A DNA stretch of 64,000 nucleotides, from positions 1-64,000 of the forward strand of contig QJZC01000039.1 of NCBI GenBank assembly GCA_003247575.1. The letters run 5' to 3'. Shown one piece after another: positions 1 to 8,409 of this stretch. Origin of the DNA: Pseudomonadota bacterium (lineage in GTDB: Bacteria > Myxococcota_A > UBA9160 > SZUA-336). Numbering within the stretch: position 1 is the first letter of the stretch; each line of letters starts with the position of its first letter. The translations under genes and the position numbers were made by a program. The notes below the pieces were generated by a model. It saw nothing but the letters and a program-made list of their open reading frames with translations, had not been told where the DNA came from and searched no databases.

Positions 1-122
1 GGGGGCCGGTGCGGGCGCGGGCGCAGGGGCCGGTGCGGGTGCAGGGGCCGGTGCGGGTGCAGGGGCCGGTGCGGGTGCAGGAGCCGGTGCGGGCGCAGGA
101 GCCGGTGCGGGCGCAGGGGCCG
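1..122 (-). repeat. 18-bp tandem repeat encoding a (Pro-Ala)n linker
   Basis: Five near-identical 18-bp units lie at 26-115, with partial or variant units on each side. In the cellulase frame they read as alternating Pro and Ala. The units vary mainly at one purine position, as expected for slippage within a coding linker. Confidence 0.85.
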
Positions 123-2166
123 GTGCCCCTCCGACACGATCCGGCTCGACTCCGAAAATGCGCTGACCCGCATCGAACAGGACGATACGGGACGTCTTTA
201 CGCCCTGACCATTCGACGCACTCTGCAGGCCCTGGAACGAGTAGTCGTTCGTAGGATCCCAGGCCCCCTCGCTCGTGATGCGGAACTGCACCTCCTTCCG
301 GTGCTCCGACTGTCCGCCAGGGAAGATCTCGGTCCCGGCGCAGTTGATGGTCACGAAGAAGATGTTTCCCGAGAACTGCGTCGGCCCACTCACACCACCG
401 CACTGGCTGAAGTTGGTCCGAACCGAAATCTGGTCCGGAGTCACTCCGGGCTCCAAGGTGATGTAGTAGCGGAACGAGGACTTGAGCAGATCGCGTGCCG
501 GGAACGAGGAGCGGTTCACCACGAACGCGCGGATCTCCGTGAAGTTGGGACCCATCACGTTGATCCCCGCCTCGATGAAGAACTCGTCCATATCAGGAGG
601 CTCGGGCGGCGGGAAATTCGCGAGCGGAGTTCCGCCGAACTCCTTCACGAGGCGGGAGAGCGCACTCGTAAACCCGGCGTTGAAGTCGAGCGCAACCTCG
701 TTCGCACGGAAGTTCGCACGATCATCGACGTACGAGGAGTCCTCTCGAGACGTCGGACCCCCGACCAGAGCTCCGAACAAGGTGTGCCGGTTGTTGGTCG
801 GCACGCCGTTCGGTCCACCGTTCACCCACGACCCATGGCCGGTGCGATGGTGCGGATTGATCGGCGGATTGTTCCCGAACCCACTGACGAAGCTCCGATT
901 CAGAGGATTGTCACCGAGCGCATAATCGACCTGCGACTTCGCGAAATCGTGATAGCGGGCGAAGAGGGGATTCTGCTCGCCGAGAAAGTCGGCGTAGACG
1001 AAGGCGATGAAGGCAGTATTGGTTGCGTAGCGAATCGCTCCGAAGCCATCGACGAACATCAAGCCACCGTTCGTCTTCGGACCGTCGCCCACCGAGTGGA
1101 AGTCGAGCCAGCGCTGTGCATCCGTCATGAACTGCTGCTCGCCCGTGAGCTGCGCCATCAAGACGTAGGCACCGAAGTGCTTGTCGTTCCAACCTTGAGC
1201 GAAGCGGAAACACGGTGTGTCCGTGCCCTGCTCCTTACACATGGTGGGGTAGATCTCGCGAGCCCGCTGCAAGAGCCGCTCCTCGCCGGTGGCTCGGTGG
1301 AGCCAGATCGCAGCCCACGTCACTTCGTCGTTGGGATCGCCGAAGTTGCTGTTGTAGCAACAGCTCGCCTGCGGAATGCAGTCCACATAGCGGCTGCCGC
1401 GTGTATCGTCCGCCCAGGCAAAGAGCTCTCGAGCATGTGAGAGCAGGGTGTCTGCGTAGGCAGGATCGGTCGGGCGGAACACGATCGACGACGACGCCAG
1501 CGCCGCTGCCGCCTCAGCCGCGAGATCGGATCCCGGGCAGGAAGCGTCGATCTTGAACGAGCGCCGTGGGGTGCGCAGAATCTCTGCAGGACCCCAGAAG
1601 CTGTGGTCCGGACCCTCTTCTCCCACCTGACCGTAGAGCTCGGTGCGAGAAGCGTGAGCCTTCATGATGTAATCATTTGCGTGACGCAAATTGTTCAGCA
1701 AGTGCTGAAGCTGGCCGGACTGCACGTACGCATCACGATTCTCTACGGCACCCCATGCCAGCATGGTCACGGCCGACGCCATGGGGAATCCGAACTTGAT
1801 GTGATCGCCTGCGTCGAACCAGCCGCCGCTCAGATCGACCCCGACCTCGGCCCCATCATTGAGCGTCGAATCGCCGCGCCAGACTACCCGGCTGAAGTCG
1901 GGCTTGGTTCCGGTTGCCTGAGCCTCGTAGAAGTAGATCGCCTTCTGCAGCGCTTCCGCGTAGTTGAACTCGCCCTGGGCGGCCGCCTGACGCAGCGGGA
2001 GGCTGGCACCGAGCGCCATCGCAAGGGCGAGCAGACTCGCCGATCCGAGGCGAATCCAGTGCCTCGAGCAATGGCCACCGGGGCCCCCGACTTCGAGCGC
2101 TTGCGCGCCGTTCCCACCGACAGCGCGCAGCTTTTGACTGCGCGCGGCCCTGCACTCTTTTCGCAT
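1..2166 (-). CDS. Secreted GH9 endoglucanase (cellulase) with CBM3c, 3' end beyond window
   Basis: Hydrolyses internal beta-1,4-glucan bonds outside the cytoplasm. The reading frame is open to base 1, giving 722 codons without a stop. A hydrophobic stretch at about residues 37-63 ending AAAQG looks like a signal peptide with a long basic N-region. GH9 spans about 67-510: GGWFDAGDHIKF near residue 114 holds the catalytic base Asp, a PHHRTGHGSW motif follows, and NEVALDFNAGF near 489 holds the proton-donor Glu. Residues about 535-690 match CBM3c (NFTEIRAF, PGGQSEHRKEVQFR, WDPTNDYSFQGL), the arrangement of processive endoglucanases. A Pro-Ala linker then runs off the window, so at least one more domain or tail is likely. 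The ATG at 2166 has AAAGGAAG just upstream. It lies divergent to a sugar symporter. Family assignment is very secure; exact substrate is inferred. Confidence 0.93.
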   Translation of the reverse strand, partial: MRKECRAARSQKLRAVGGNGAQALEVGGPGGHCSRHWIRLGSASLLALAMALGASLPLRQAAAQGEFNYAEALQKAIYFYEAQATGTKPDFSRVVWRGDSTLNDGAEVGVDLSGGWFDAGDHIKFGFPMASAVTMLAWGAVENRDAYVQSGQLQHLLNNLRHANDYIMKAHASRTELYGQVGEEGPDHSFWGPAEILRTPRRSFKIDASCPGSDLAAEAAAALASSSIVFRPTDPAYADTLLSHARELFAWADDTRGSRYVDCIPQASCCYNSNFGDPNDEVTWAAIWLHRATGEERLLQRAREIYPTMCKEQGTDTPCFRFAQGWNDKHFGAYVLMAQLTGEQQFMTDAQRWLDFHSVGDGPKTNGGLMFVDGFGAIRYATNTAFIAFVYADFLGEQNPLFARYHDFAKSQVDYALGDNPLNRSFVSGFGNNPPINPHHRTGHGSWVNGGPNGVPTNNRHTLFGALVGGPTSREDSSYVDDRANFRANEVALDFNAGFTSALSRLVKEFGGTPLANFPPPEPPDMDEFFIEAGINVMGPNFTEIRAFVVNRSSFPARDLLKSSFRYYITLEPGVTPDQISVRTNFSQCGGVSGPTQFSGNIFFVTINCAGTEIFPGGQSEHRKEVQFRITSEGAWDPTNDYSFQGLQSASNGQGVKTSRIVLFDAGQRIFGVEPDRVGGAPAPAPAPAPAPAPAPAPAPAPAPAPAPAPAPAPAPAPAPAP

Positions 2167-3095
2167 CAGAGACTTCCTTTCGCTCATCCTGAAGTACCCA
2201 GCGCCAGCAGTGGCCCCGAACCAGCGGACCATCTCACCGGAGTTCACCGGAGTCAGCATTAGACCCCACCAAAGGACCGAAGAGAGAAAGCGACCGACCT
2301 CCAGATGAGATCCGCTCGACTCGATCGATTGGTCGGGCTCCTAGCTGGAACGCACGGCGACCGTGCAGTCCGGGAAGCAGGGGATCGAGTCTCCACGCAT
2401 CAAACGATGAGGGCTCGCTCCCACCATCCCGCAGCCGATCATCGACCGAAGAACGCTCCGGCTACCCAAGGCGGGTTGAGTATAGGAAGTATAGAAGTGC
2501 GAGCAGCCAAGAATTCGTAGGATGTGGCGGTTTCCCCGAAAGTATCCCTTCCAGGTCGCTCATTCCCCACTTCTTCCGCATTCGAAGGTTACGCGTCGAA
2601 CGGAACCTGAACTGAAGCCTGGAATTTCGAGATTCAGATTCAGATGAGATCAGGTCTCTCGAAATTCCGGAGCAACGGGTCCGATCGAAGACACAGTAAA
2701 AGCCGAACAGGGTCTCTCGGCACTCCAGTGTGACGTTGGTTCACTCTTTCCGTCGAGCTGCGCCTCAATTGCACGTCGCGTGCAGGCGCTCGTCACCCTA
2801 GCACGCCAAGAGAAGGGCGGCTGCGCGCCAATGTCTCAGCCAGGCTGCCAGCCACGCTCGAACGGTGCGTCTGGTGAGAATTCCAGGCGGCATCCAGGAC
2901 GCTCTGCGCCGTTGGAAAGCATTCAGCTCAGCAGATGTCTTCACTGCGACCGCGCTCCCTCCGATGAGTCCTCACGGACCAAGAACACCGCGTCCGTCCG
3001 TCTGACCCCGACCGCCTCGCGTCCAGCCGATCTCCGGCTCGCGCACGCTCAGGGATCAGCTCTCGGCGCGGACCGATGGGGAGAACCCGAGCAGC
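2167..3095. promoter_or_regulatory. Divergent control region between cellulase and sugar symporter
   Basis: A 929-bp gap with no convincing gene. A 71-codon frame at 2305-2520 lacks any family signature. It contains a perfect 10-bp tandem repeat at 2234-2253, a perfect 12-bp inverted repeat (2621-2632 with 2657-2668), and a second partial copy of the right arm near 2711-2725. The position between divergent carbohydrate genes suggests regulator binding sites. I could not place a promoter with confidence. Confidence 0.5.
2621..2668. repeat. Perfect 12-bp inverted repeat, 24-nt loop
   Basis: GGAATTTCGAGA at 2621-2632 is exactly complementary to TCTCGAAATTCC at 2657-2668. The loop carries a TTCAGA direct repeat. 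A related GGTCTCTCG..A.TCC sequence recurs at about 2711-2725. The lack of a T-tract argues for an operator rather than a terminator. Confidence 0.6.
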
Positions 3096-4499
3096 ATGGC
3101 CTCCAGCAGCATCTCAATGGCCACGACCGAGGCACCAGAACGCAGCGGCCTGACCTTCTGGATCTATGGCGCGCTTGGCTTTCCACTCGCGACTCTGGGC
3201 TATCCACTCGGAATCTTCCTGCCAGATCTCTACGCCACGGGGGTCGGACTACCCCTGACTACCGTGGGCCTCATGCTTGGCCTCTCGCGTCTCACGGATG
3301 CCATCACGGACCCGTGCCTCGGCTTCGCGAGCGATCGCTTCCCTACCCGCTTCGGGCGGCGCAAGCCATGGTTGGCCGCGGGAATCCCGGTGATGCTGCT
3401 CGGCCTGTGGATGCTCTTCCACCCGAGCCCCGACGCGGGACGTTGGTACCTTCTGTCCTGGATCTCGATCATGACGGTGGGAACCACCTTGATCATGATC
3501 CCGTACTCCGCCTGGGGGGCGGAGCTCTCCACGGAGTATCACGCGCGCACACGGATCCAGCACAGCCGCGAAGTCTTCGTTCTCTTCGGCCTGATGGCAG
3601 CTGCGCTCGTGCCCTTCGTGGTACAGGAGGTCCTGAAGCTCGGAAGCGCGAGCGCCGATGTGCTTCACGCGCTCGCGTGGGTACTTGTCATCTGTATGCC
3701 GCTCACCGTCAGCGGCGTACTGTGGCTCGTACCCGAAGCGCCCTACGTCGCCCCGAAGCGCCCGATGCGAACCTGGGAGAGCCTGCGGCGTATGCTGCGA
3801 AACGGACTCTTTCGCAAGGTGATCGCGATCGAACTCATCGTCACCTTGGGCGAGGCGTTCCGGAACGCTCTCTCGCTGTTCTTCATTCGCGACTACATCG
3901 GCATCCCCAACGTCGGCCGCTTCTATCTGGTCTACTTCGGCGTAGGGCTGCTCGCGATGCCAGTGTGGACGACGTTGGCGCGGCGCTTCGGCAAGCACCG
4001 CTCTCTGTGCGCAGCCATGGCACTCGTCTGCGTAGTGAGTCTGGGACTCTTTGCCCTGAAGCGTGGTCAGACATCGCTCTTCTACGTGCTCTTCGCGCTG
4101 AAGGGCTTCTGCTTCGGCGCCTTCGCGTATCTTCCCCGCGCGATGCTCGCCGACGTGATCGACATCGACTACGCACGTTCGCGTGAGTCGCGCGCCGGCA
4201 GTTACTTCTCGGTACACGGCATCATGACCAAGGGAGCACAGGCACTGGGCCCCGGGCTCGCGCTTCCCATCCTCGCGAGCGCGGGCTATGTCACCTCCAG
4301 AAGTGGCGACGTGGTGAACTCCGAGGCCGCGATCCTGTGGCTGGGCGTCCTCTACGCAGTGGTCCCTACGATCCTGTTCCTGATCGCGCTCGGCACCGCC
4401 TGGAGCTACCCGCTCACGATGGAACGGCACGCTCGCATCGAGCGACGCCTGAACCGGCGCCGCCAGCGCCCGCCAGCCCTAAGTGGGTCGAGCTGCTAG
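3096..4499 (+). CDS. MFS sugar:cation symporter, GPH/MelB-like family
   Basis: Inner-membrane transporter of 467 residues, the usual length for the glycoside-pentoside-hexuronide (MFS_2) family. About 12 hydrophobic segments are visible. The first cytoplasmic loop has the family pattern: DAITDPCLGFASDRFPTRFGRRKPW (about residues 68-92), with the acidic residues of the cation site in ITDP and the GRRKP box. A second cytoplasmic patch lies near ARRFGKHR. Its closeness to the divergent GH9 cellulase suggests uptake of glucan breakdown products, but substrate cannot be read from sequence. The ATG at 3096 has only a distant GGGGAG; an in-frame ATG at 3117 is an alternative. Confidence 0.88.
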   Translation: MASSSISMATTEAPERSGLTFWIYGALGFPLATLGYPLGIFLPDLYATGVGLPLTTVGLMLGLSRLTDAITDPCLGFASDRFPTRFGRRKPWLAAGIPVMLLGLWMLFHPSPDAGRWYLLSWISIMTVGTTLIMIPYSAWGAELSTEYHARTRIQHSREVFVLFGLMAAALVPFVVQEVLKLGSASADVLHALAWVLVICMPLTVSGVLWLVPEAPYVAPKRPMRTWESLRRMLRNGLFRKVIAIELIVTLGEAFRNALSLFFIRDYIGIPNVGRFYLVYFGVGLLAMPVWTTLARRFGKHRSLCAAMALVCVVSLGLFALKRGQTSLFYVLFALKGFCFGAFAYLPRAMLADVIDIDYARSRESRAGSYFSVHGIMTKGAQALGPGLALPILASAGYVTSRSGDVVNSEAAILWLGVLYAVVPTILFLIALGTAWSYPLTMERHARIERRLNRRRQRPPALSGSSC

Positions 4500-4514
4500 T
4501 GTACCCACGAGTCC

Positions 4515-4928
4515 ATGCCGGAACCTGCGAGCCCCCCACTACCCTTCGACGTCGAGGCAGCCCAGTACGTGAATCTCGCCACGTATCGGCGCAGCGGAGT
4601 CGCCGTACTGACCCCAGTATGGATCGCGGGACACGAGGGCCGATACTTCGTGTTCAGCGAGGGAAGCGCGGGCAAGGTCAAGCGCATCCGTAACAACGGC
4701 CGTGCGCGGATCGCGCGCTGCACGTTCGGCGGCCGCATCCTCAGCCCGTGGATCGACCTCCGCGCCCAGATCGTGGAAGACCCCGCGACGATCTCCATGG
4801 CGTATCGGGCTCTCCACGCCAAATACGGGATTCGGATGCGGATCGCAGACGCCCTGGCGAAGTTGACGGGCCGTTTCGAGCGACGAGCAGTCCTGGCGTT
4901 AGCGCTCGAGCCCGGCTCCCCGGGCTGA
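4515..4928 (+). CDS. PPOX-class probable F420/flavin-dependent protein
   Basis: A 137-residue split-barrel protein of the pyridoxamine-5'-phosphate-oxidase-like type. The N-terminal part reads YVNLATYRRSGVAVLTPVW, followed by GRYFVFSEGSAGKVKRIRNN and a strand with arginines (RARIARCTF), the pattern of the small mycobacterial-type PPOX F420 family. Such proteins bind FMN, F420 or heme-related ligands and perform redox reactions or sequestration. It starts 15 bp after the symporter stop, so co-transcription is likely, but no functional link to sugar uptake is evident. Cofactor identity is not decided by the sequence. Confidence 0.8.
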   Translation: MPEPASPPLPFDVEAAQYVNLATYRRSGVAVLTPVWIAGHEGRYFVFSEGSAGKVKRIRNNGRARIARCTFGGRILSPWIDLRAQIVEDPATISMAYRALHAKYGIRMRIADALAKLTGRFERRAVLALALEPGSPG

Positions 4929-4978
4929 TCGGCGGCGCGCGGCCTGATTCGCTCGGGAGCCGCCACCAGACGCAGAAA

Positions 4979-5017
4979 GGCGGGAGAAGCGTGGGCATCT
5001 CCCACACCTCTCCCGCC
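4979..5017 (-). terminator. Long stem-loop, probable terminator of the propeller-cytochrome gene
   Basis: GGCGGGAGA (4979-4987) pairs with TCTCCCGCC (5009-5017), and inside it GTGGG pairs with CCCAC around a CATCT loop, with a symmetric 3x3 internal loop. Read on the minus strand the stem is followed by TTTCT, which fits termination of the gene ending at 5163; it may also stop transcription from the plus strand. Confidence 0.6.
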
Positions 5018-5069
5018 GGATACAGACCATCGAACATCGGACCTCAGCTGGAAGCAGTCGGCCCGGGGT

Positions 5070-5138
5070 CGGGTGCGGAGCCAAGGGATTGCCCTTCAGC
5101 CCCGCACCCGTAGCCGGGCGGCCACGAGGGATGTGGCC
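5070..5138. repeat. Two further hairpins in the same gap
   Basis: CGGGTGCGG at 5070-5078 pairs with CCGCACCCG at 5102-5110, with an inner AAGGG/CCCTT stem (5083-5087 with 5092-5096). A second hairpin has GGCCAC (5120-5125) and GTGGCC (5133-5138). They lie between the plus-strand PPOX gene and the end of the minus-strand cytochrome gene. Confidence 0.6.
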
Positions 5139-5162
5139 ACCACGGCAGGGTCAGGATCGAGG

Positions 5163-8100
5163 TCAGCCTCCGAAGAGCGCCCCGAGGCCCCCGAAGATCG
5201 CATCGAACAGATCACCGAGCGGATCCGCAGGAGCGGGAGCCGGAGCTGGGGCCGGAGCCCCACCACCCCCGGCGTTGCCGCCGGGTGCCGGAGTCGGAGC
5301 GGGAGCGTTGTTGGCCCCGTCGGCCCCATTCAACGTCCCATCCAGATCGCGATCGAGGGCGATTCGGGTACCTCCGCCCGGATAGACACAAGTGAAGGTG
5401 ACCTGCTGGCCCGGCACCTGCGCCTGGGAACGGAGTGCGGCCACGCTCAGCGTGCTGCCGGTATCGTCCATGAAGTTGTTGCTCGCAGGCTGGAACAGGT
5501 AGCCCCGCTGCGCTCCATCGACGACTCCGCTGGCGACGAGATCGCACTCGGTCGTCTGCACCGGCCCAGGCATCACGAAGGCATCGGCCGCGCTCTGCTG
5601 GAACAGGTCGAGGCGTGCGATGACGTCCGGCCCGCTGTCCGCACCGAGCGTGATCTGCTGACCGACGACCGGGGCGACATTGCTCGGGAACGCGTAGGAG
5701 AAGTCCACGACCTGCTTGAGCTGCCGCGCATCCAGCTGGAAGACGTCGGCGGTCAGGAACTCCTCCGCGCCCGCAGCGGTTCCGTCGTGCAGGGTGCCCG
5801 TGGCTCGGACCTGAGGTCCGACATCGACACGAGGCCCTCCGAGGGTCCGATCCGTACCGTTGTCTCCGAACGTGTGGCCGAACATGCCGACCTTGTCGTA
5901 GACGGTGCGGAGCTGCGTCACCTTGAAGAACTGTGTCTCACCCTCGATCGAGTCGCGGCCGGCGGTTCCGAAGAAGCCCTGGCCCCGATCCAAACTGTGG
6001 CAGTCCACGCAGGTGAAGATGACGTCGGTGATGCCCTCACCCCCCATGAAGATGTTGCGGCCCGCTTCCTGATCGGTAGTCCAGGATCCGTCGAGCGGCT
6101 GGTGGGGATTGGGCGGCGGCACCAGGGTCAGCGCCCAGTTCGTGAAGTTCTGGAAGTCCGCATCCGAGATCCCGCCCGTCTTGCCGTTCAACGCGTCGAA
6201 CACCAGGGCGAAGTTCTGGAAGTTGGCTCGCTCGTCCGTGGGATCGGTGGCGTTCGTCTGGTCACCACGCCAGAACATCGGACCGCTGTCCTTGATTCCG
6301 CGCAGAGTGAGCACCGTCATTGGCCCCTTGATCGGGTTGAACTCGATTGTGGGAGACACGCCGAAGATGATGGACCCGAACTGCGCCAGGAACTGACCGC
6401 CCCCACCACCGCCGGGCGCGGTGAAGTCGTTCGGATTCGCCGCGAGCCCAAGGAATGGAGTGCCGAGGTTCCAGGCCAGATCGTCCTTGTCGGCGGCCGG
6501 ATGGCAGACGTTGCAGTTCGCTTCGCCGTTGTCCGAAGTCAGGGTCGCGTCGTAGAAGAACTTGCGCCCCACCTGCACCTCGGCAGGCTCCGGATTGAAC
6601 AGCGGAATGCTGGCCACCTCGCTCTGCGCCGCGATGTCGACGATCGAAACCGCGTTGTCGAAGCGCTTGTAGACGAACATCCGGTTCGGATCGCTCGGAT
6701 CGAGCACCATGTCACTCGGCCCGCCATTCCCCGAGAGCTGGATGTGCGTCGAGGCATCCGGCTGGAAGGTGTCGTTCTCGAGCGCGGTGCGGTCGAAGGG
6801 AACGATCTTGTTCGAGCCGAGCGCCGCGACGAACAAGGTCTCCCCGTCTGCCGAGAAGATGACGCCCTGCGGATTCGCGACACTGCGCTCCAAGGTACCC
6901 GGCGGCGTCGGGAACGCCTCGTAGTCGATGTGCTTGTTCAGATGGCGAGTCACGAAGGATCCGTCCGGGCGCAGCACGGCGATGCGCGACTCGTAGAGAT
7001 GTCCGCGCAAGGTCCTGCCCGTGATCGGGTCGGCCTGGATGGGCGCCCCACCGAGTCCGTCGGGATTCGGACCGAGTCCCATCCCGGGGAGCGACACGAA
7101 GCGGTTCTGGTTGACCGCATCGATCGTCGCCAGGTAGGCGTTGCCGTTCGTGGGATGTACGACCAGATTGAAGTTCAAGGTCCCGACCGAGTTGAAGACA
7201 CCCGACTGGGCCGGAGGATTGGCGTTCGCGTCGATCGTGAAGACATCGTTGTCCGGGAAAACGAACGGAACCGCGTCGCGGAAGTCACGGCCGAGAACGT
7301 CGTTCCAGGCTCCCGTCGCCTTGTCGTTGGTCGCGATCAGCGCCACCTTCGGGTTCCGGGCTCCGTCCGCCTGATTGACGTTCGGCGCGGGGACACCACC
7401 GGGCGACCGCCCGCCATTGATCAGCATGCAGGGTCCGTCGTCCTGGTTCGAGAACTGCTGCGCGCGGCTGGCCCCATTCGGCCCGCAAACTGCAACGTCG
7501 CTGATCGTGGTGGTTCCGTTCCCCGATGTGAACACCGAGACGAACACCTTGCTCCCATCCGGGGTCGCAGCCAGCGCACCGGGCTTGTCGCTGAAGAGGG
7601 TCAGGATCTCGATCGGAGTTCCACCCAAGCTGGAGCCCAGATCGTTCGCGTCGAAGATCCACACGTCGGCGCGGCCGATGCCGGGCACCTGGGTCTCTTC
7701 GACCGTGTTGTCCGGATGGTTCTGACCGCGGCGCGCGGCGGTGATGAAGGCCCGAGTTCCACCCGTGCCCGCGAACACGACATCGCGCGGCTCGTCACCG
7801 ACGAGCAGGGTGCGCTTCACGCGTGGCGGCGAAGCACCCACGTCTACGATGCTTACGCTGTCGGACAGGTGATTGACGACCCAGACTTCGCTCTCGTTGC
7901 GAACTGCGAGCGCGATCGGATCCATTCCAACCTGAACGGAAGACTCCGGTGTGAGCCCCGTCGATGTGACCGAAAAGATTTCCAGACGACCGTCGGGCAC
8001 GTTGTTCACGAAGAGCCGCGATCCGTCCGGAGAGAGAGCCACCGCCCGTGTTGGGATGGTCTCAAAATTTATGAAGTTTCGATTCCCAGGGTCTATCGGC

Positions 8101-8174
8101 GCTTGCATGTCGCACGCCGACGACGCAAGACCGGCCGCAAACAGGCAGCCGGCCAAGAAGCTCCGTCGAATCAC
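5163..8174 (-). CDS. Lipoprotein: YVTN-type beta-propeller joined to a di-heme cytochrome c domain
   Basis: Large 1003-residue exported protein. The N-terminus is a lipoprotein signal with Cys at about 22 (LASSACDMQ). Residues about 30-540 contain repeated propeller blades (AVALSPDGSRLFVNN, GALAATPDGSKVFVS, GVIFSADGETLFVAA). Two heme-c sites follow, CNVCH near residue 552 and CVDCH near 721, as in MauG/cytochrome-c-peroxidase-like proteins. Near 955 lies a calcium-loop motif DRDLDGTLNGADG, then a Pro-Ala/Gly linker and a hydrophobic Gly-rich tail ending GGLGALFGG. It probably sits on the envelope and performs peroxidase-like or electron-transfer chemistry; the substrate is unknown. Start is GTG at 8174 with AGGAGG 7 nt upstream (8183-8188), which decides the start. 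Confidence 0.87.
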   Translation of the reverse strand: MIRRSFLAGCLFAAGLASSACDMQAPIDPGNRNFINFETIPTRAVALSPDGSRLFVNNVPDGRLEIFSVTSTGLTPESSVQVGMDPIALAVRNESEVWVVNHLSDSVSIVDVGASPPRVKRTLLVGDEPRDVVFAGTGGTRAFITAARRGQNHPDNTVEETQVPGIGRADVWIFDANDLGSSLGGTPIEILTLFSDKPGALAATPDGSKVFVSVFTSGNGTTTISDVAVCGPNGASRAQQFSNQDDGPCMLINGGRSPGGVPAPNVNQADGARNPKVALIATNDKATGAWNDVLGRDFRDAVPFVFPDNDVFTIDANANPPAQSGVFNSVGTLNFNLVVHPTNGNAYLATIDAVNQNRFVSLPGMGLGPNPDGLGGAPIQADPITGRTLRGHLYESRIAVLRPDGSFVTRHLNKHIDYEAFPTPPGTLERSVANPQGVIFSADGETLFVAALGSNKIVPFDRTALENDTFQPDASTHIQLSGNGGPSDMVLDPSDPNRMFVYKRFDNAVSIVDIAAQSEVASIPLFNPEPAEVQVGRKFFYDATLTSDNGEANCNVCHPAADKDDLAWNLGTPFLGLAANPNDFTAPGGGGGGQFLAQFGSIIFGVSPTIEFNPIKGPMTVLTLRGIKDSGPMFWRGDQTNATDPTDERANFQNFALVFDALNGKTGGISDADFQNFTNWALTLVPPPNPHQPLDGSWTTDQEAGRNIFMGGEGITDVIFTCVDCHSLDRGQGFFGTAGRDSIEGETQFFKVTQLRTVYDKVGMFGHTFGDNGTDRTLGGPRVDVGPQVRATGTLHDGTAAGAEEFLTADVFQLDARQLKQVVDFSYAFPSNVAPVVGQQITLGADSGPDVIARLDLFQQSAADAFVMPGPVQTTECDLVASGVVDGAQRGYLFQPASNNFMDDTGSTLSVAALRSQAQVPGQQVTFTCVYPGGGTRIALDRDLDGTLNGADGANNAPAPTPAPGGNAGGGGAPAPAPAPAPADPLGDLFDAIFGGLGALFGG

Positions 8175-8409
8175 GTCCTTGCCTCCTAGATTCTCGGTTT
8201 ATGGGACGTGATCATTTTGCGTTGGATCGCGTCCAGGGCCCGTAAAAGGACGATGAGATTCCTTAATAAGTTTTCTGAGGATCTGCAGCCCCATGCGAAC
8301 CCCACCCGAACGGGAGCCCATTGGCTGGCCCGGAGCGCTCGCAGCTGCGTTTCCGGTGGCGCCGCGCAGGTAGCTGGGCGCCAGCGCTAGGAATCGGCCG
8401 AGCGGTGCA

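Noticed and set aside
26-115. Tandem repeats as a possible CRISPR array
   Set aside because: The 18-bp units have no spacers and encode Pro-Ala in the cellulase frame.
301-1440. Long plus-strand open frame opposite the cellulase
   Set aside because: It is the antisense of a clear GH9-CBM3c protein; its translation is Arg/Glu-rich with no family pattern.
2305-2520. 71-codon frame in the cellulase/symporter gap
   Set aside because: No ribosome-binding site, no family pattern, His/Arg-rich composition; treated as non-coding.
2780-4186. 468-codon plus-strand frame overlapping the symporter
   Set aside because: Shifted frame of the MFS gene; contains no membrane segments and no motif.
5073-8189. 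1038-codon plus-strand frame
   Set aside because: Exact antisense of the propeller-cytochrome gene, which has a signal peptide, heme motifs and an AGGAGG.
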